64,000 bases of DNA from Pedobacter steynii. GTDB lineage: Bacteria > Bacteroidota > Bacteroidia > Sphingobacteriales > Sphingobacteriaceae. The position numbers and the translations under genes were made by a program. The stretch lies in the NCBI RefSeq assembly GCF_900103665.1, contig NZ_FNGY01000007.1:248001-312000 (forward strand), read 5' to 3'. Positions 48,795 through 56,177 of the stretch are shown here, piece by piece. Numbering within the stretch: position 1 is the first letter of the stretch; each line of letters begins with the position of its first letter. The notes below the pieces were generated by a model that was not told the origin of the DNA, searched no databases, and saw only the letters and a list, made by a program, of their open reading frames with translations.

Positions 48795-49265
48795 TCAGTT
48801 TTCCTTTACCACCAGCATCATTTGTTTAACCGCGCCAAGATGATAAGCTGCATGAGGAAGCAGTGCCAATGTTCCTTTCAGCAAATTCTCGTCCGACCAG
48901 TCTTCAACTTTACTGATGGCTTCCAGAATGAGCAGATAAGCTTCCAGAAGATCCTGCTGTAACCTGAGCCATTGTACTTCGTCTACTTCAGAAACCTTCC
49001 AGCTCGTTTCCCAATCAGACGAAGGCCTGTTTCCTTTATAGAATTCAAGCGCAAAATAGAGGCTCCACCTCAGGTGTTCGGTATGGGCAGCGATGGTACT
49101 TCCCCCTTTAACAATTGGCGTCGATGCCTGTTCGGCACTGATCGTTTCTATCGCAGCAGTAAAACCATGTCCGGGTTTGGCGTCGATCACCCAGCTTGGA
49201 CTGTCGTGAACTCCGACGTATAATTCCTGCAATAGCTCAAGCAATCCTTTGATTGAATTTTCCAT
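48795..49265 (-). CDS. DinB-like / putative metal-dependent four-helix protein
   Basis: 156 residues, mostly helical. His residues spaced as in the DinB/YfiT superfamily: AAHTEHLRW near 59-63 and PHAAYHLGAV near 137-142. DinB-family proteins often bind a metal and act as thiol-dependent S-transferases or hydrolases; the actual reaction here is unknown. It is separated from nadV by a strong terminator, so it is probably its own unit. Confidence 0.75.
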   Translation of the reverse strand: MENSIKGLLELLQELYVGVHDSPSWVIDAKPGHGFTAAIETISAEQASTPIVKGGSTIAAHTEHLRWSLYFALEFYKGNRPSSDWETSWKVSEVDEVQWLRLQQDLLEAYLLILEAISKVEDWSDENLLKGTLALLPHAAYHLGAVKQMMLVVKEN

Positions 49266-49314
49266 AACTTATAGCATTGATTAATAAGACCTTAATACAA
49301 CAACACCCGATCAT

Positions 49315-49354
49315 AAAAAATGTTTATACCCTTGCAGGGGCATAAACATTTTTT
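49315..49354 (-). terminator. Strong terminator after nadV
   Basis: AAAAAATGTTTAT pairs with ATAAACATTTTTT, extended by CCC/GGG toward the loop with one mismatch. The stem is flanked by A and T runs, so it can act in either direction. It lies directly after the nadV stop at 49361 and before the DinB-like gene. Confidence 0.85.
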
Positions 49355-49360
49355 ATAAAT

Positions 49361-50812
49361 TTAAAGTTGCGCTACAGCTACTTCCTCCTGCATTTTCACC
49401 AGCGTTCTGATCTCTTCCAGACTTGTTTCTTTCATCAGTTTTCCATCGCGGTATACCACCTGAAGTAAAGATCCTGCTTCTTCGGCAGGAGTGCACTGGT
49501 CTTTCGTCAGGTAAGCATCCCCTTCTTTGATCAGACAAAGCATTCCTTTCAATGATTTCTTTTTATGATCCGTGATCGGATCTTTTTCAATTTCTCTTGG
49601 CTCGCCATTTACTTCCACATAGGTTGCTTTGATCGCAAATCCTAAAGTATCACGACTGTGGTTTCTTAAGATCCCACCTACTCCGATCACGAGGTTACTA
49701 GCTGCATAGCCCATATTTCTCAGGCGTTCCAGGGTCCTCAGGTATCTTTCGATATACATGCCATCACCATAGATCAGGCCTACTTTAGGGTTTAATATTT
49801 TATATCCTTTGCTGTTCAGTGTAGAACCGAATTTCTCATCTAATAAACGGATGGCGCCCTTCCACTCATTGCTTCCTTCTTCCGCCTCAGGGTTTCCGCA
49901 GATGATGTATTCCGGATTTCCGCTGTCTGGTCTGAAGACTACTTTTCCATCTCTTTTCAGGATGTCTTCTTTTAGCGTTTCTGCAAATTCCGTCAGTACT
50001 TTGTAGACATCAAAAGTATCAGATACGATGGATACAATTCCTGTAGGATACAGCTCCAGCATATGACGGAAAGCGCCGATCTCATCTTCCCTTCCGAAAG
50101 AACACATCACACTGTGCTCACTGGCAGGGACAGAAAGCAGGATTGGGGCACCCTGAATGTCGGCATTGTAATATTCTACTGCGCAAGGTAAGGCAGGTAC
50201 GTTATCACTTCCCAGGAAAGACAGCAAGTGTGCTACCCCACTGATCGCCGCTCCTTCTTCTGAAGCATCTCCGCGGTAACCGAAATCGTGAACCTGGAAA
50301 GCTTTAGCCGCTTCCATTTCGATCTCATCTGTTTCGCTGAAATAACGGCTTACAATTTTACGGTACTCATGACTGCAAGTGGCTACGGTAATGGTATACC
50401 AAAGTTTTAATAACAAGCTTTCCATAAATCCAACTACCCAGTAGAAATCAGGATGGGTATTGGTGATCGTCATCAGCACGTTTCTTACCGGCATGATCGT
50501 TCCTTCTTCTACGGCTTTAATTTCTATTGGCAGGTAGCCCAGCTGACAAAGTGCTCTGATTTTGCTTTCTATCTCCGGAGAATTGTTGCCCAGGATGAGT
50601 TTACGGTAAGTCAGGAACTCCTCTCCCATTTCCGGAGTAATCGGTTCAGACAAATACTGTTTGATATAATATTGAAGTCCGAAGAAAACAGTTTCATCGA
50701 AGTTTTTATCACTGCGCGCAGTGAGGTAAGAATATACTTTATTGCAGCCTGGAGCATACTGTTCCATGTGGCCCATTTTGTAAACGTCGGTTTGAAGAAG
50801 GATATTTTTCAT
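49361..50812 (-). CDS. nadV: Nicotinamide phosphoribosyltransferase (NAMPT/NadV)
   Basis: 483 residues. It opens with the NAMPT-type LQTDVYKMGHMEQY and has SYLTARSDK, FFGLQYYIKQYL, FRPDSGNPE, KVGLIYGDGMYIE and GVGGILRNHSRDTLGFAIK. All belong to the type II phosphoribosyltransferase fold that makes nicotinamide mononucleotide from nicotinamide and PRPP. The length fits NAMPT rather than the shorter bacterial nicotinate enzyme. The gene lies downstream of a PRPP synthetase gene and an NrtR-type regulator, the usual NAD-salvage arrangement. Its 5' leader is unusual: the initiation region is duplicated around a hairpin. Confidence 0.93.
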   Translation of the reverse strand: MKNILLQTDVYKMGHMEQYAPGCNKVYSYLTARSDKNFDETVFFGLQYYIKQYLSEPITPEMGEEFLTYRKLILGNNSPEIESKIRALCQLGYLPIEIKAVEEGTIMPVRNVLMTITNTHPDFYWVVGFMESLLLKLWYTITVATCSHEYRKIVSRYFSETDEIEMEAAKAFQVHDFGYRGDASEEGAAISGVAHLLSFLGSDNVPALPCAVEYYNADIQGAPILLSVPASEHSVMCSFGREDEIGAFRHMLELYPTGIVSIVSDTFDVYKVLTEFAETLKEDILKRDGKVVFRPDSGNPEYIICGNPEAEEGSNEWKGAIRLLDEKFGSTLNSKGYKILNPKVGLIYGDGMYIERYLRTLERLRNMGYAASNLVIGVGGILRNHSRDTLGFAIKATYVEVNGEPREIEKDPITDHKKKSLKGMLCLIKEGDAYLTKDQCTPAEEAGSLLQVVYRDGKLMKETSLEEIRTLVKMQEEVAVAQL

Positions 50813-50900
50813 AGTCGTGTTTTTAAAGGTTATGAAGCGATCATCAGCTTATTGCTGTTTGTAAGTGGTATGCTGATGATGGTTTCATAGTCGTGTTTTT
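50807..50900 (-). promoter_or_regulatory. nadV leader: direct repeats flanking a hairpin
   Basis: The 104-bp prs-nadV gap contains an 18-bp perfect direct repeat (50807-50824, 50883-50900), each copy including an ATG in the same context. Between the copies lies an inverted repeat ATCATCAGC / GCTGATGAT. It may be an RNA switch or attenuation-like control; no known riboswitch class recognised. Confidence 0.5.
50844..50888 (-). CDS. Possible 14-residue leader peptide upstream of nadV
   Basis: A short frame MKPSSAYHLQTAIS starts in a copy of the nadV initiation region: 18 identical bases at 50807-50824 and 50883-50900 (TTTCATAGTCGTGTTTTT on the + strand). Its codons 3-6 and its stop form the two arms of a perfect 9-bp inverted repeat (50840-50848 / 50872-50880). 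Translation could thus affect the hairpin and nadV expression. Inferred only; it may simply be a scar of duplication. Confidence 0.35.
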   Translation of the reverse strand: MKPSSAYHLQTAIS

Positions 50901-50916
50901 TAAATTAAAAGGGAGA

Positions 50917-51756
50917 TTATAATTCGATCAGGTCGGCCAGCAGTATTCTGCTGATCAGGTCTGAACTGTCGTTTTTTATAGAGTCTGTGGTATAGATATG
51001 GTCAACCCAGTCTACCAGTTCTGCTTCTCCATGAGACATGATGCCATGAGAAACGATCAGGCTGACCTTACCAGCGTTTCGTTTTTTAAGTTCTTTTGCC
51101 ACACCTACGAAGGTGGCACCACCATCACAGATATCGTCAATGATGAAGCAGTCTTTGCCGCCCAGGTCGTCCTGATCAACGGTGATCTGTTTGATCTTTC
51201 CATTGCTCACATCTCTCACCTTATTGCAAAGGATGATGTCATTGTGATAAGCCAGGGCTTCGGCCAGTTTATAGATCTTTTTCAGGGCTCCGGCATCCGG
51301 AGAAACCAGCAGGTAGTCTGTATGATTACTCAGTACCTGTTTCGCGAGGCTATAATTACTGATCAGTTCGCAGTTGTCAAGTAAAGCCAGGGATACTTCG
51401 GAATGCACATCAAAGACATACACTTTCTCAAAGTTGCAGCTGTTGATCAGGTTGCACATCACCTTGATGGAAAGTGGCTCTCCTCCTACCATCACCCTGT
51501 CCTGACGGGCATAAGGAAGGTAAGGAATAAATGCGCTGATGGTTTTGCTGCCGTTTCTGCGCAATGCATCTACGGCCAGTAACAACTTCATCACTTCATT
51601 GGAATCGTTCAGTCTGGCAGAAACCAATACCTCTTCTGCAGCATCCTGTAATTTGATGTGTACTTCACCTCCGCTAAATAAAAAGCTTTTGCTTTCTATC
51701 TCTTCCAGAGAAGAATCGAAGGGCTTGAATCCGGTTGATAAATTTAATACTCTCAT
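50917..51756 (-). CDS. prs: Ribose-phosphate pyrophosphokinase-like protein (PRPP synthetase)
   Basis: 279 residues, shorter than the usual 310-320. It keeps the key motifs: FIPYLPYARQDR (ATP-binding region, about residues 77-88), FDVHSE (about 117), LVSPDAGALKK, and the PRPP loop IIDDICDGGATF near 215. It should make PRPP from ribose 5-phosphate and ATP, feeding the NadV enzyme encoded next. The short, divergent form suggests a NAD-salvage paralogue rather than the housekeeping enzyme. A large palindrome lies just upstream (51808-51842), so it is probably under NrtR control. Confidence 0.9.
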   Translation of the reverse strand: MRVLNLSTGFKPFDSSLEEIESKSFLFSGGEVHIKLQDAAEEVLVSARLNDSNEVMKLLLAVDALRRNGSKTISAFIPYLPYARQDRVMVGGEPLSIKVMCNLINSCNFEKVYVFDVHSEVSLALLDNCELISNYSLAKQVLSNHTDYLLVSPDAGALKKIYKLAEALAYHNDIILCNKVRDVSNGKIKQITVDQDDLGGKDCFIIDDICDGGATFVGVAKELKKRNAGKVSLIVSHGIMSHGEAELVDWVDHIYTTDSIKNDSSDLISRILLADLIEL

Positions 51757-51775
51757 ATCTATTTGCGTTACAATG

Positions 51776-51842
51776 ACACAAATTAAAGTCTTTATTCTTT
51801 CTTAAGCAAATTAATTTGTGTTTATTTTACACAAATTAATTT
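51776..51842 (-). promoter_or_regulatory. Candidate NrtR operator in front of prs-nadV
   Basis: A perfect inverted repeat AAATTAATTTGTGT (51808-51821), 7-nt spacer, ACACAAATTAATTT (51829-51842), with a further half-site ACACAAATTAAAG at 51776-51788. It sits in the 108-bp gap between nrtR and prs. NrtR proteins repress NAD-metabolism operons through palindromes of this kind. The match to this NrtR is inferred from position. Confidence 0.6.
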
Positions 51843-51864
51843 AAAAACCCATAATCAACTGATA

Positions 51865-52572
51865 TTAAAGGAGTTTATTAAGATCGAAACCATTTACTTT
51901 AAGCTGTTTATATTTTTCATAATCGAAGGAATACAAATTCCCCGGTCGGCCGGCCCCTACAGATGGCGCCTTTTCATCCAGTTCAATAACCAGGCCTAAA
52001 GACATCATTTTACGTTTAAAATTTCTTCGGTCGATGTTATGACCTAATAATTTCATGTAAAGTTGTTCCAGGTCAGAGAAGACAAATCTGGCATCAAGGA
52101 GTTCAAAACCGATGGGTTCATAAGTAATTTTTGCCCTTAAGCGGGCGATGGCTTTCGCTACGATCTCCTGATGATCGAAAGCCAGTGAAGGAAGGTCATA
52201 AATATTGAACCAGGCAGCTTCGGAAGCATCTGTGGAGGCAAACAAACTGAAATCAGCAGATTTAACCAGTCCGAAGTAAGCCACAGAGATGATGCGGGTT
52301 CTGGGATCACGGTCGGGTTTACCAAAGGTGAAAAGTTGTTCCAGGTAATTGATAGACACTCCTGCTTCCTCCTGAAGTTCACGTGCAACTGCTGCTTCCA
52401 GGCTCTCCTCATTGTGTACAAATCCACCGGGCAAGGCCCAGTGCCCAAGAAAAGGTTCGATTTTTCTTTTGATCAATAAAACGGAAATCCCATTCTCCTG
52501 ATTATAGCCAAAAACAATAGCGTCGACGCTAACTTTTATATCTTGTTTAATGGCAGGTGTAGTTTTATTCAT
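51865..52572 (-). CDS. nrtR: NrtR-type Nudix-related transcriptional regulator
   Basis: 235 residues from ATG 52572. An N-terminal Nudix-like domain (VSVDAIVFGY, LGHWALPGGFV, box GFVHNEESLEAAVAREL then QEEAG) is joined to a C-terminal winged helix (LEQLYMKLLGHNIDRRNFKRK, GRPGNLYSFD). This two-domain plan is that of NrtR, which senses ADP-ribose-type metabolites and represses NAD synthesis genes. The Nudix box looks complete, so residual hydrolase activity is possible. A longer start at ATG 52605 would add 11 hydrophobic residues and is less likely. It is upstream of prs and nadV on the same strand with an operator-like palindrome between. Confidence 0.88.
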   Translation of the reverse strand: MNKTTPAIKQDIKVSVDAIVFGYNQENGISVLLIKRKIEPFLGHWALPGGFVHNEESLEAAVARELQEEAGVSINYLEQLFTFGKPDRDPRTRIISVAYFGLVKSADFSLFASTDASEAAWFNIYDLPSLAFDHQEIVAKAIARLRAKITYEPIGFELLDARFVFSDLEQLYMKLLGHNIDRRNFKRKMMSLGLVIELDEKAPSVGAGRPGNLYSFDYEKYKQLKVNGFDLNKLL

Positions 52573-52705
52573 TTGTAGAGATAGCTTCCTGCAAAGTAAT
52601 AACATTAATTGGGGAAAGTGAAAGCTTTTTCAGGATATCCCCGCGTAATAAAACCTAATTTCAACAGGATTGTTATTAAATAAGAAGGATTTAAAAATAT
52701 CGATT

Positions 52706-52888
52706 ATGAGCAAGCGTATTAATGATGAATTCGGATCTATTTTGAATTCTAAATTCAGAAACAGGGATTATTACTTTCATCCCGACGAGGACTTCAGGGA
52801 AGATAAAGAATGGGCCAGGGAAAAATCTGTTAAATCTTCCAAAAAAGATGATATTAATAAAAAATCACCCGAAGAAGCTTCTCAATAG
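52706..52888 (+). CDS. Small charged hypothetical protein
   Basis: 60 residues from ATG 52706 (an in-frame TTG at 52670 is less likely). It is highly charged and hydrophilic: SKRINDEFGSILNSKFRN, an acidic-aromatic middle (YYFHPDEDFRED) and a Lys/Ser-rich end. No membrane segment, signal or known domain is seen. It is followed 3 nt after its stop by a strong hairpin with a T-run, which supports a real transcript. Divergent from nrtR. Function not recognised. Confidence 0.7.
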   Translation: MSKRINDEFGSILNSKFRNRDYYFHPDEDFREDKEWAREKSVKSSKKDDINKKSPEEASQ

Positions 52889-52891
52889 CAT

Positions 52892-52923
52892 AAAAAAACC
52901 GGTAATGTTTTACCGGTTTTTTT
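52892..52923 (+). terminator. Rho-independent terminator
   Basis: An A-run then ACCGGTAA, a 4-nt loop and TTACCGGT then a T-run: symmetric, so usable from both strands. It terminates the small protein gene and possibly read-through from the left. Confidence 0.9.
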
Positions 52924-53012
52924 ATTTCCCTCCTGATCAAACCGCAAAAAAAGCATTTAGTGATCCGTTTGGCAATGATGGCAAGCCGGATATTAGCACT
53001 GGCTAATATTCG

Positions 53013-54125
53013 CTAAGCTCCGGGAAGGACCACACTTAGTCCGGATAACTTTTCGCCATTCATTCCCTTTTCCTGGATCAGTACTTTATACTTATCCCCC
53101 ATCTCCATTAATAAAATGCGGCTGATCCTGTTTATTTTTTGAACTGCGGAGATCACATCCTCTTCGGGAGACGAAGTATCAATGAGCTGCGCTCTGAGGC
53201 CCAGAGACATTAAGAACTGGCATTGATTGGTCAGGCCACAGGTTTTTAATCCAGCTTTCGCTCCCCAATGGCTTAACGCGGAGAAGTTAACATGGCTGGT
53301 AATGTCCTGCTGACCAATATGATGATAGGGACAATCATTAACACGATGTTTATGGTAACACATCAATGTCCCATATCTTCTGTAAAATTGATAAAGATTA
53401 GAAAAGCCATAATCTATAGTCATCAGATAACCTCTGTTTAAAGTAGCTGCGATCTCGCTAATCCAGGTCAGCGATTCCAGATTAACCTCTGTGTGGTAGT
53501 TGTAGGGAAGGTCTACGTCCAATTCAGAAAAGTAATTTTTAAGTGCGGCATTTGCCGTTCTAAGTTCTTCGGTAAAACCATCTTCGTAACCAACGAATAC
53601 TTCTTTCAGTTCCTCTTTCATTACTACCCGCTGAACGGCAAAATTATCTACCAGCTCATTTGACAATATACATCCATTAATCTCCGGGATCTGATCGACT
53701 GAATCACACCAGATTACTTTTTCAGTTAAATGTTCTTTTTCTAATTGACGCATCAGGCTACTTTTTTCAATGATGTAATATCGCAGATCATCATACATAG
53801 GCCTGTTACTTTTCAAAGCTCCCAATATTGATTTGCATAACGCTCCGGTTCCTGCTCCATACTCCACAACCATAAAAGCTGTTTTTCCCAGATAATGCCA
53901 CATTTCCTCAAGTTGTTTCGCTATGGTTGCACCAAAGGCTGGCGTAAGTGTTGGACTGGTATAAAAATCGCCGTTCCGGCCAATAGGGTTGTTTCCTGAA
54001 GTATAATAACCCAGCTGAGCATTATAAAGGCATTCTTCCATATAGTCGTGGAAGGAAATCGCGCCCGTTTTCTGAATACGCTTTTTGATCTGATCACAAA
54101 GTTCGATACGATCTGTATGCTTCAT
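53013..54125 (-). CDS. MidA/NDUFAF7-like SAM-dependent methyltransferase
   Basis: 370 residues: IGRNGDFYTSPTLTPAFG near 48, SAM-binding MVVEYGAGTGALCKSIL near 85, IIEKSSLMRQLE near 117, ILSNELVDNFAV near 153 and MTIDYGF near 235. These are the DUF185/MidA series, whose mitochondrial member NDUFAF7 methylates an arginine of complex I. The bacterial target is not established. The length is normal. It stands alone, with a long gap to its neighbours. Confidence 0.88.
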   Translation of the reverse strand: MKHTDRIELCDQIKKRIQKTGAISFHDYMEECLYNAQLGYYTSGNNPIGRNGDFYTSPTLTPAFGATIAKQLEEMWHYLGKTAFMVVEYGAGTGALCKSILGALKSNRPMYDDLRYYIIEKSSLMRQLEKEHLTEKVIWCDSVDQIPEINGCILSNELVDNFAVQRVVMKEELKEVFVGYEDGFTEELRTANAALKNYFSELDVDLPYNYHTEVNLESLTWISEIAATLNRGYLMTIDYGFSNLYQFYRRYGTLMCYHKHRVNDCPYHHIGQQDITSHVNFSALSHWGAKAGLKTCGLTNQCQFLMSLGLRAQLIDTSSPEEDVISAVQKINRISRILLMEMGDKYKVLIQEKGMNGEKLSGLSVVLPGA

Positions 54126-54180
54126 AAATCCCGGAACAAAGGAAAAACCAAAAAGTTTTCCCTAACGGAATAATACAAGA

Positions 54181-54206
54181 AAGCCACCTTATGAAGGTGG
54201 CTTTTA
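54181..54206 (-). terminator. Hairpin terminator
   Basis: AAGCCACCTT and AAGGTGGCTT pair perfectly around a 3-nt loop (54181-54203). A T-rich stretch follows on the + side and a weaker one on the minus side. It lies downstream of the DUF4112 gene and the overlapping small ORF. Confidence 0.7.
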
Positions 54207-54227
54207 TTTGAGGTCTTTATTCATCAG

Positions 54228-54356
54228 TTAGACAGCGGTCTGATCACGGGTAACTGAATTCGTTGGAGGAACCAAGACCGGTGCCTCAGGATCATTTGCA
54301 GATAACAGAGATTTTTCCTCTAGAACAAACTGATGATCCAGGCCGCGATATACCAT
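54228..54356 (-). CDS. Possible 42-residue ORF overlapping the DUF4112 gene end
   Basis: ATG 54356 to TAA 54230, in a different frame from the DUF4112 gene and overlapping its last 37 bases. The sequence (MVYRGLDHQFVLEEK, then a Pro/Val-rich acidic tail ending SVTRDQTAV) looks coding-like. It could be a small overlapping gene, or the true C-terminus of DUF4112 reached by a -1 frameshift. No homologue recognised. Confidence 0.35.
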   Translation of the reverse strand: MVYRGLDHQFVLEEKSLLSANDPEAPVLVPPTNSVTRDQTAV

Positions 54357-54805
54357 AGGATAATCATAAGTATCATGAAGATGATAAAAAGCACGGCTAA
54401 GGCCAGAAGGATGGTACTCTTTCCACTTCCCTGATGTTTTCCTTCATGGTAATATTCTTCCATGAGTTTCATATTCTTTGTATTTGATTTAAAGAAGAAA
54501 TCCCAGATCTGACCGATTCCGGGAATCGCCCCTATAGTGGCATCGAGAAAGATATTGAGGCACATCAAAACGACAATCTTACTGGTCAATCCTTTACTGG
54601 ACATCGCCAGTACCAATCCTCCGGAGATGATAAATCCGGCAAAATCTCCTGCAAAAGGAATAAGGTTTAGGATCGGATCAAGTCCGAAGCGGAATTGCGT
54701 TCCCGGAACCCGAAACTGCTCATCCATGAGGTAGGAAAGCTTCCTTACCGTCCTGATGGTCGGGGTATTGGGAATTTCGTTTTGATGATGAGCGGTCTTC
54801 GACAT
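54320..54805 (-). CDS. DUF4112 family membrane protein
   Basis: 161 residues. The family core reads RKLSYLMDEQFRVPGTQFRF, GLDPILNLIPFAGDFAGFIISG and DATIGAIPGIGQIWDFFFKSN; the pairs of short hydrophobic stretches with GLDP and P-x-x-GD are typical of DUF4112. A long C-terminal hydrophobic segment (ILLALAVLFIIFMILMIILW) forms a membrane anchor. Function unknown. The stop (TAG) is followed in another frame by a coding-like tail, so the real end may be further downstream. Confidence 0.85.
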   Translation of the reverse strand: MSKTAHHQNEIPNTPTIRTVRKLSYLMDEQFRVPGTQFRFGLDPILNLIPFAGDFAGFIISGGLVLAMSSKGLTSKIVVLMCLNIFLDATIGAIPGIGQIWDFFFKSNTKNMKLMEEYYHEGKHQGSGKSTILLALAVLFIIFMILMIILWYIAAWIISLF

Positions 54806-54842
54806 TTAAGGTAAACGGAATCTGGGCTCAAATGTTTTATTT

Positions 54843-54863
54843 AAGGGAATTTAGCATTCCCTT
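54843..54863 (-). terminator. Short hairpin after alpha/beta hydrolase gene
   Basis: AAGGGAAT and ATTCCCTT pair around a 5-nt loop directly after the stop codon at 54864. There is no T-tract on the minus side, so termination would be weak. Confidence 0.35.
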
Positions 54864-55658
54864 TTATGACCTGATGGCATTGATCGTCTCATTTAAGGCC
54901 TCATTGAATGCTTCCGGATGTTCGATCATTGGATAATGACAAGTGCCTGCAATCTCCCTTAACTCGAAGCCATGAACTGCATTTTTTTGTAATGCTTCGA
55001 TATTGGTAGGATAATAGGTTACGTTAATCAGATAGATCTTCAGCTTTAAATGGGGAAGCAAATCCTTTTCCACCTGATCCATCTTAAAAAACTCCGGCAT
55101 GGTTGCCTGCCCCATAGGTTCATAAGTGTTCCTGTAATCTGCTACTATCCTATCGGTAATCGCCGCGGGGGTATCCGGGCTAACCAATGCCATCCTTGCA
55201 TATTGCTCATTGGTTCCTGCAAAGTCTTTCCTCAGGCTATCGATGACCCCTCCCACCTGGTCCTGAAATTCAGGGGCCAAAGGAGTAGCTAAGTTTTTAA
55301 AGTTATCGACAACGATAAAACCAATAATAGGATCCGGGAATTTTGTTGCTGCGATCAGATTGAGATCGGCGCCCAGAGAATGACCGATCAGGATCACCTT
55401 TTCCAGTTGGTGGTGTTTGATTAGCGCAACAATATCATCCGCCAGGCCTTCAATCGACCAATCACTTCTTGATCTGCCTGATTTCCCATGACCGGCGAGG
55501 TCTAACGTAACAACCGTATAATCGCGTTTAAAAAAGTCGACCTGTGCTGCCCAGTAACTTTGGTCAATGTAAGCACCATGAACAAATAACAGGGTAATAG
55601 CTCCTTTACCATCAATGTGGTGATTAATCGTGGTTCCGTTGTTTTCGAATTCTCTCAT
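54864..55658 (-). CDS. Alpha/beta hydrolase
   Basis: 264 residues. Oxyanion region LLFVHGAYIDQSYW near 26; LDLAGHGKSG near 53; nucleophile elbow LIGHSLGADLN with the Ser near residue 92; a catalytic His candidate in GTCHYPMIEHPEAF near 240. No signal peptide, so it is cytosolic. The substrate cannot be predicted; family members include esterases, lipases and dehalogenases. It is divergent from the large secreted peptidase gene, with about 520 bp between. Confidence 0.88.
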   Translation of the reverse strand: MREFENNGTTINHHIDGKGAITLLFVHGAYIDQSYWAAQVDFFKRDYTVVTLDLAGHGKSGRSRSDWSIEGLADDIVALIKHHQLEKVILIGHSLGADLNLIAATKFPDPIIGFIVVDNFKNLATPLAPEFQDQVGGVIDSLRKDFAGTNEQYARMALVSPDTPAAITDRIVADYRNTYEPMGQATMPEFFKMDQVEKDLLPHLKLKIYLINVTYYPTNIEALQKNAVHGFELREIAGTCHYPMIEHPEAFNEALNETINAIRS

Positions 55659-56177
55659 TATAGTATATTTTGGCGATACTAATTTAACATTTCAACCTTC
55701 ATTATTCTGTTTTTTCTGAAAATCCTCCATCCCTTGAATCAATGACGCAGTACAACGAAAATGAATAAGAGCGTTGGTATTGACGAGACCATGCAAACGT
55801 TTGCGTTGAAATACACAGGGTTGCATTGTAATACGAATATTACTCCAAAAGCACCATCATTATATACCGATTTAGTAGAATTTATGCCTTAAATCTCTTT
55901 GATCTGTTACTGATCTCTGAAAAACACCAATATCATTTTATCATCCGGGTTAAAAAACCCTCAAACGAGCTAAATAAATCAATATCAATCGTTTGCGCAA
56001 TGATAAAAAGCAGATTCCAAACAAAAGCCCTTAAATTGGATTTACCAAACTAACCATCCTAAATCTTCTCTTATGAAATCTCTCCTTCATTACCTATTCC
56101 ACTTCAGGAAAGTACCTGTACTCCTTTACGTTCGAAGTAAACCGCAGCGCTAAACCAATCAAACCTTATATACCATT
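55659..56177. other. Intergenic region upstream of the secreted peptidase
   Basis: About 520 bp, AT-rich, between divergent genes. It contains the perfect palindrome GCAAACGTTTGC (55793-55804), a GTAATA-CGAA-TATTAC repeat (55828-55843), a second CGTTTGCG half-like site near 55989, and a 26-codon frame (56073-56153) ending 24 nt before the peptidase ATG. No RNA gene recognised. Confidence 0.6.
55793..55804. promoter_or_regulatory. LacI-family-like operator palindrome
   Basis: GCAAACGTTTGC, a perfect 12-bp palindrome with a central CG, is the usual form of LacI/GalR-family operators. A related CGTTTGCG lies near 55989. No LacI-type regulator is encoded in the window. It may control the hydrolase, the peptidase or both. 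Confidence 0.4.
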
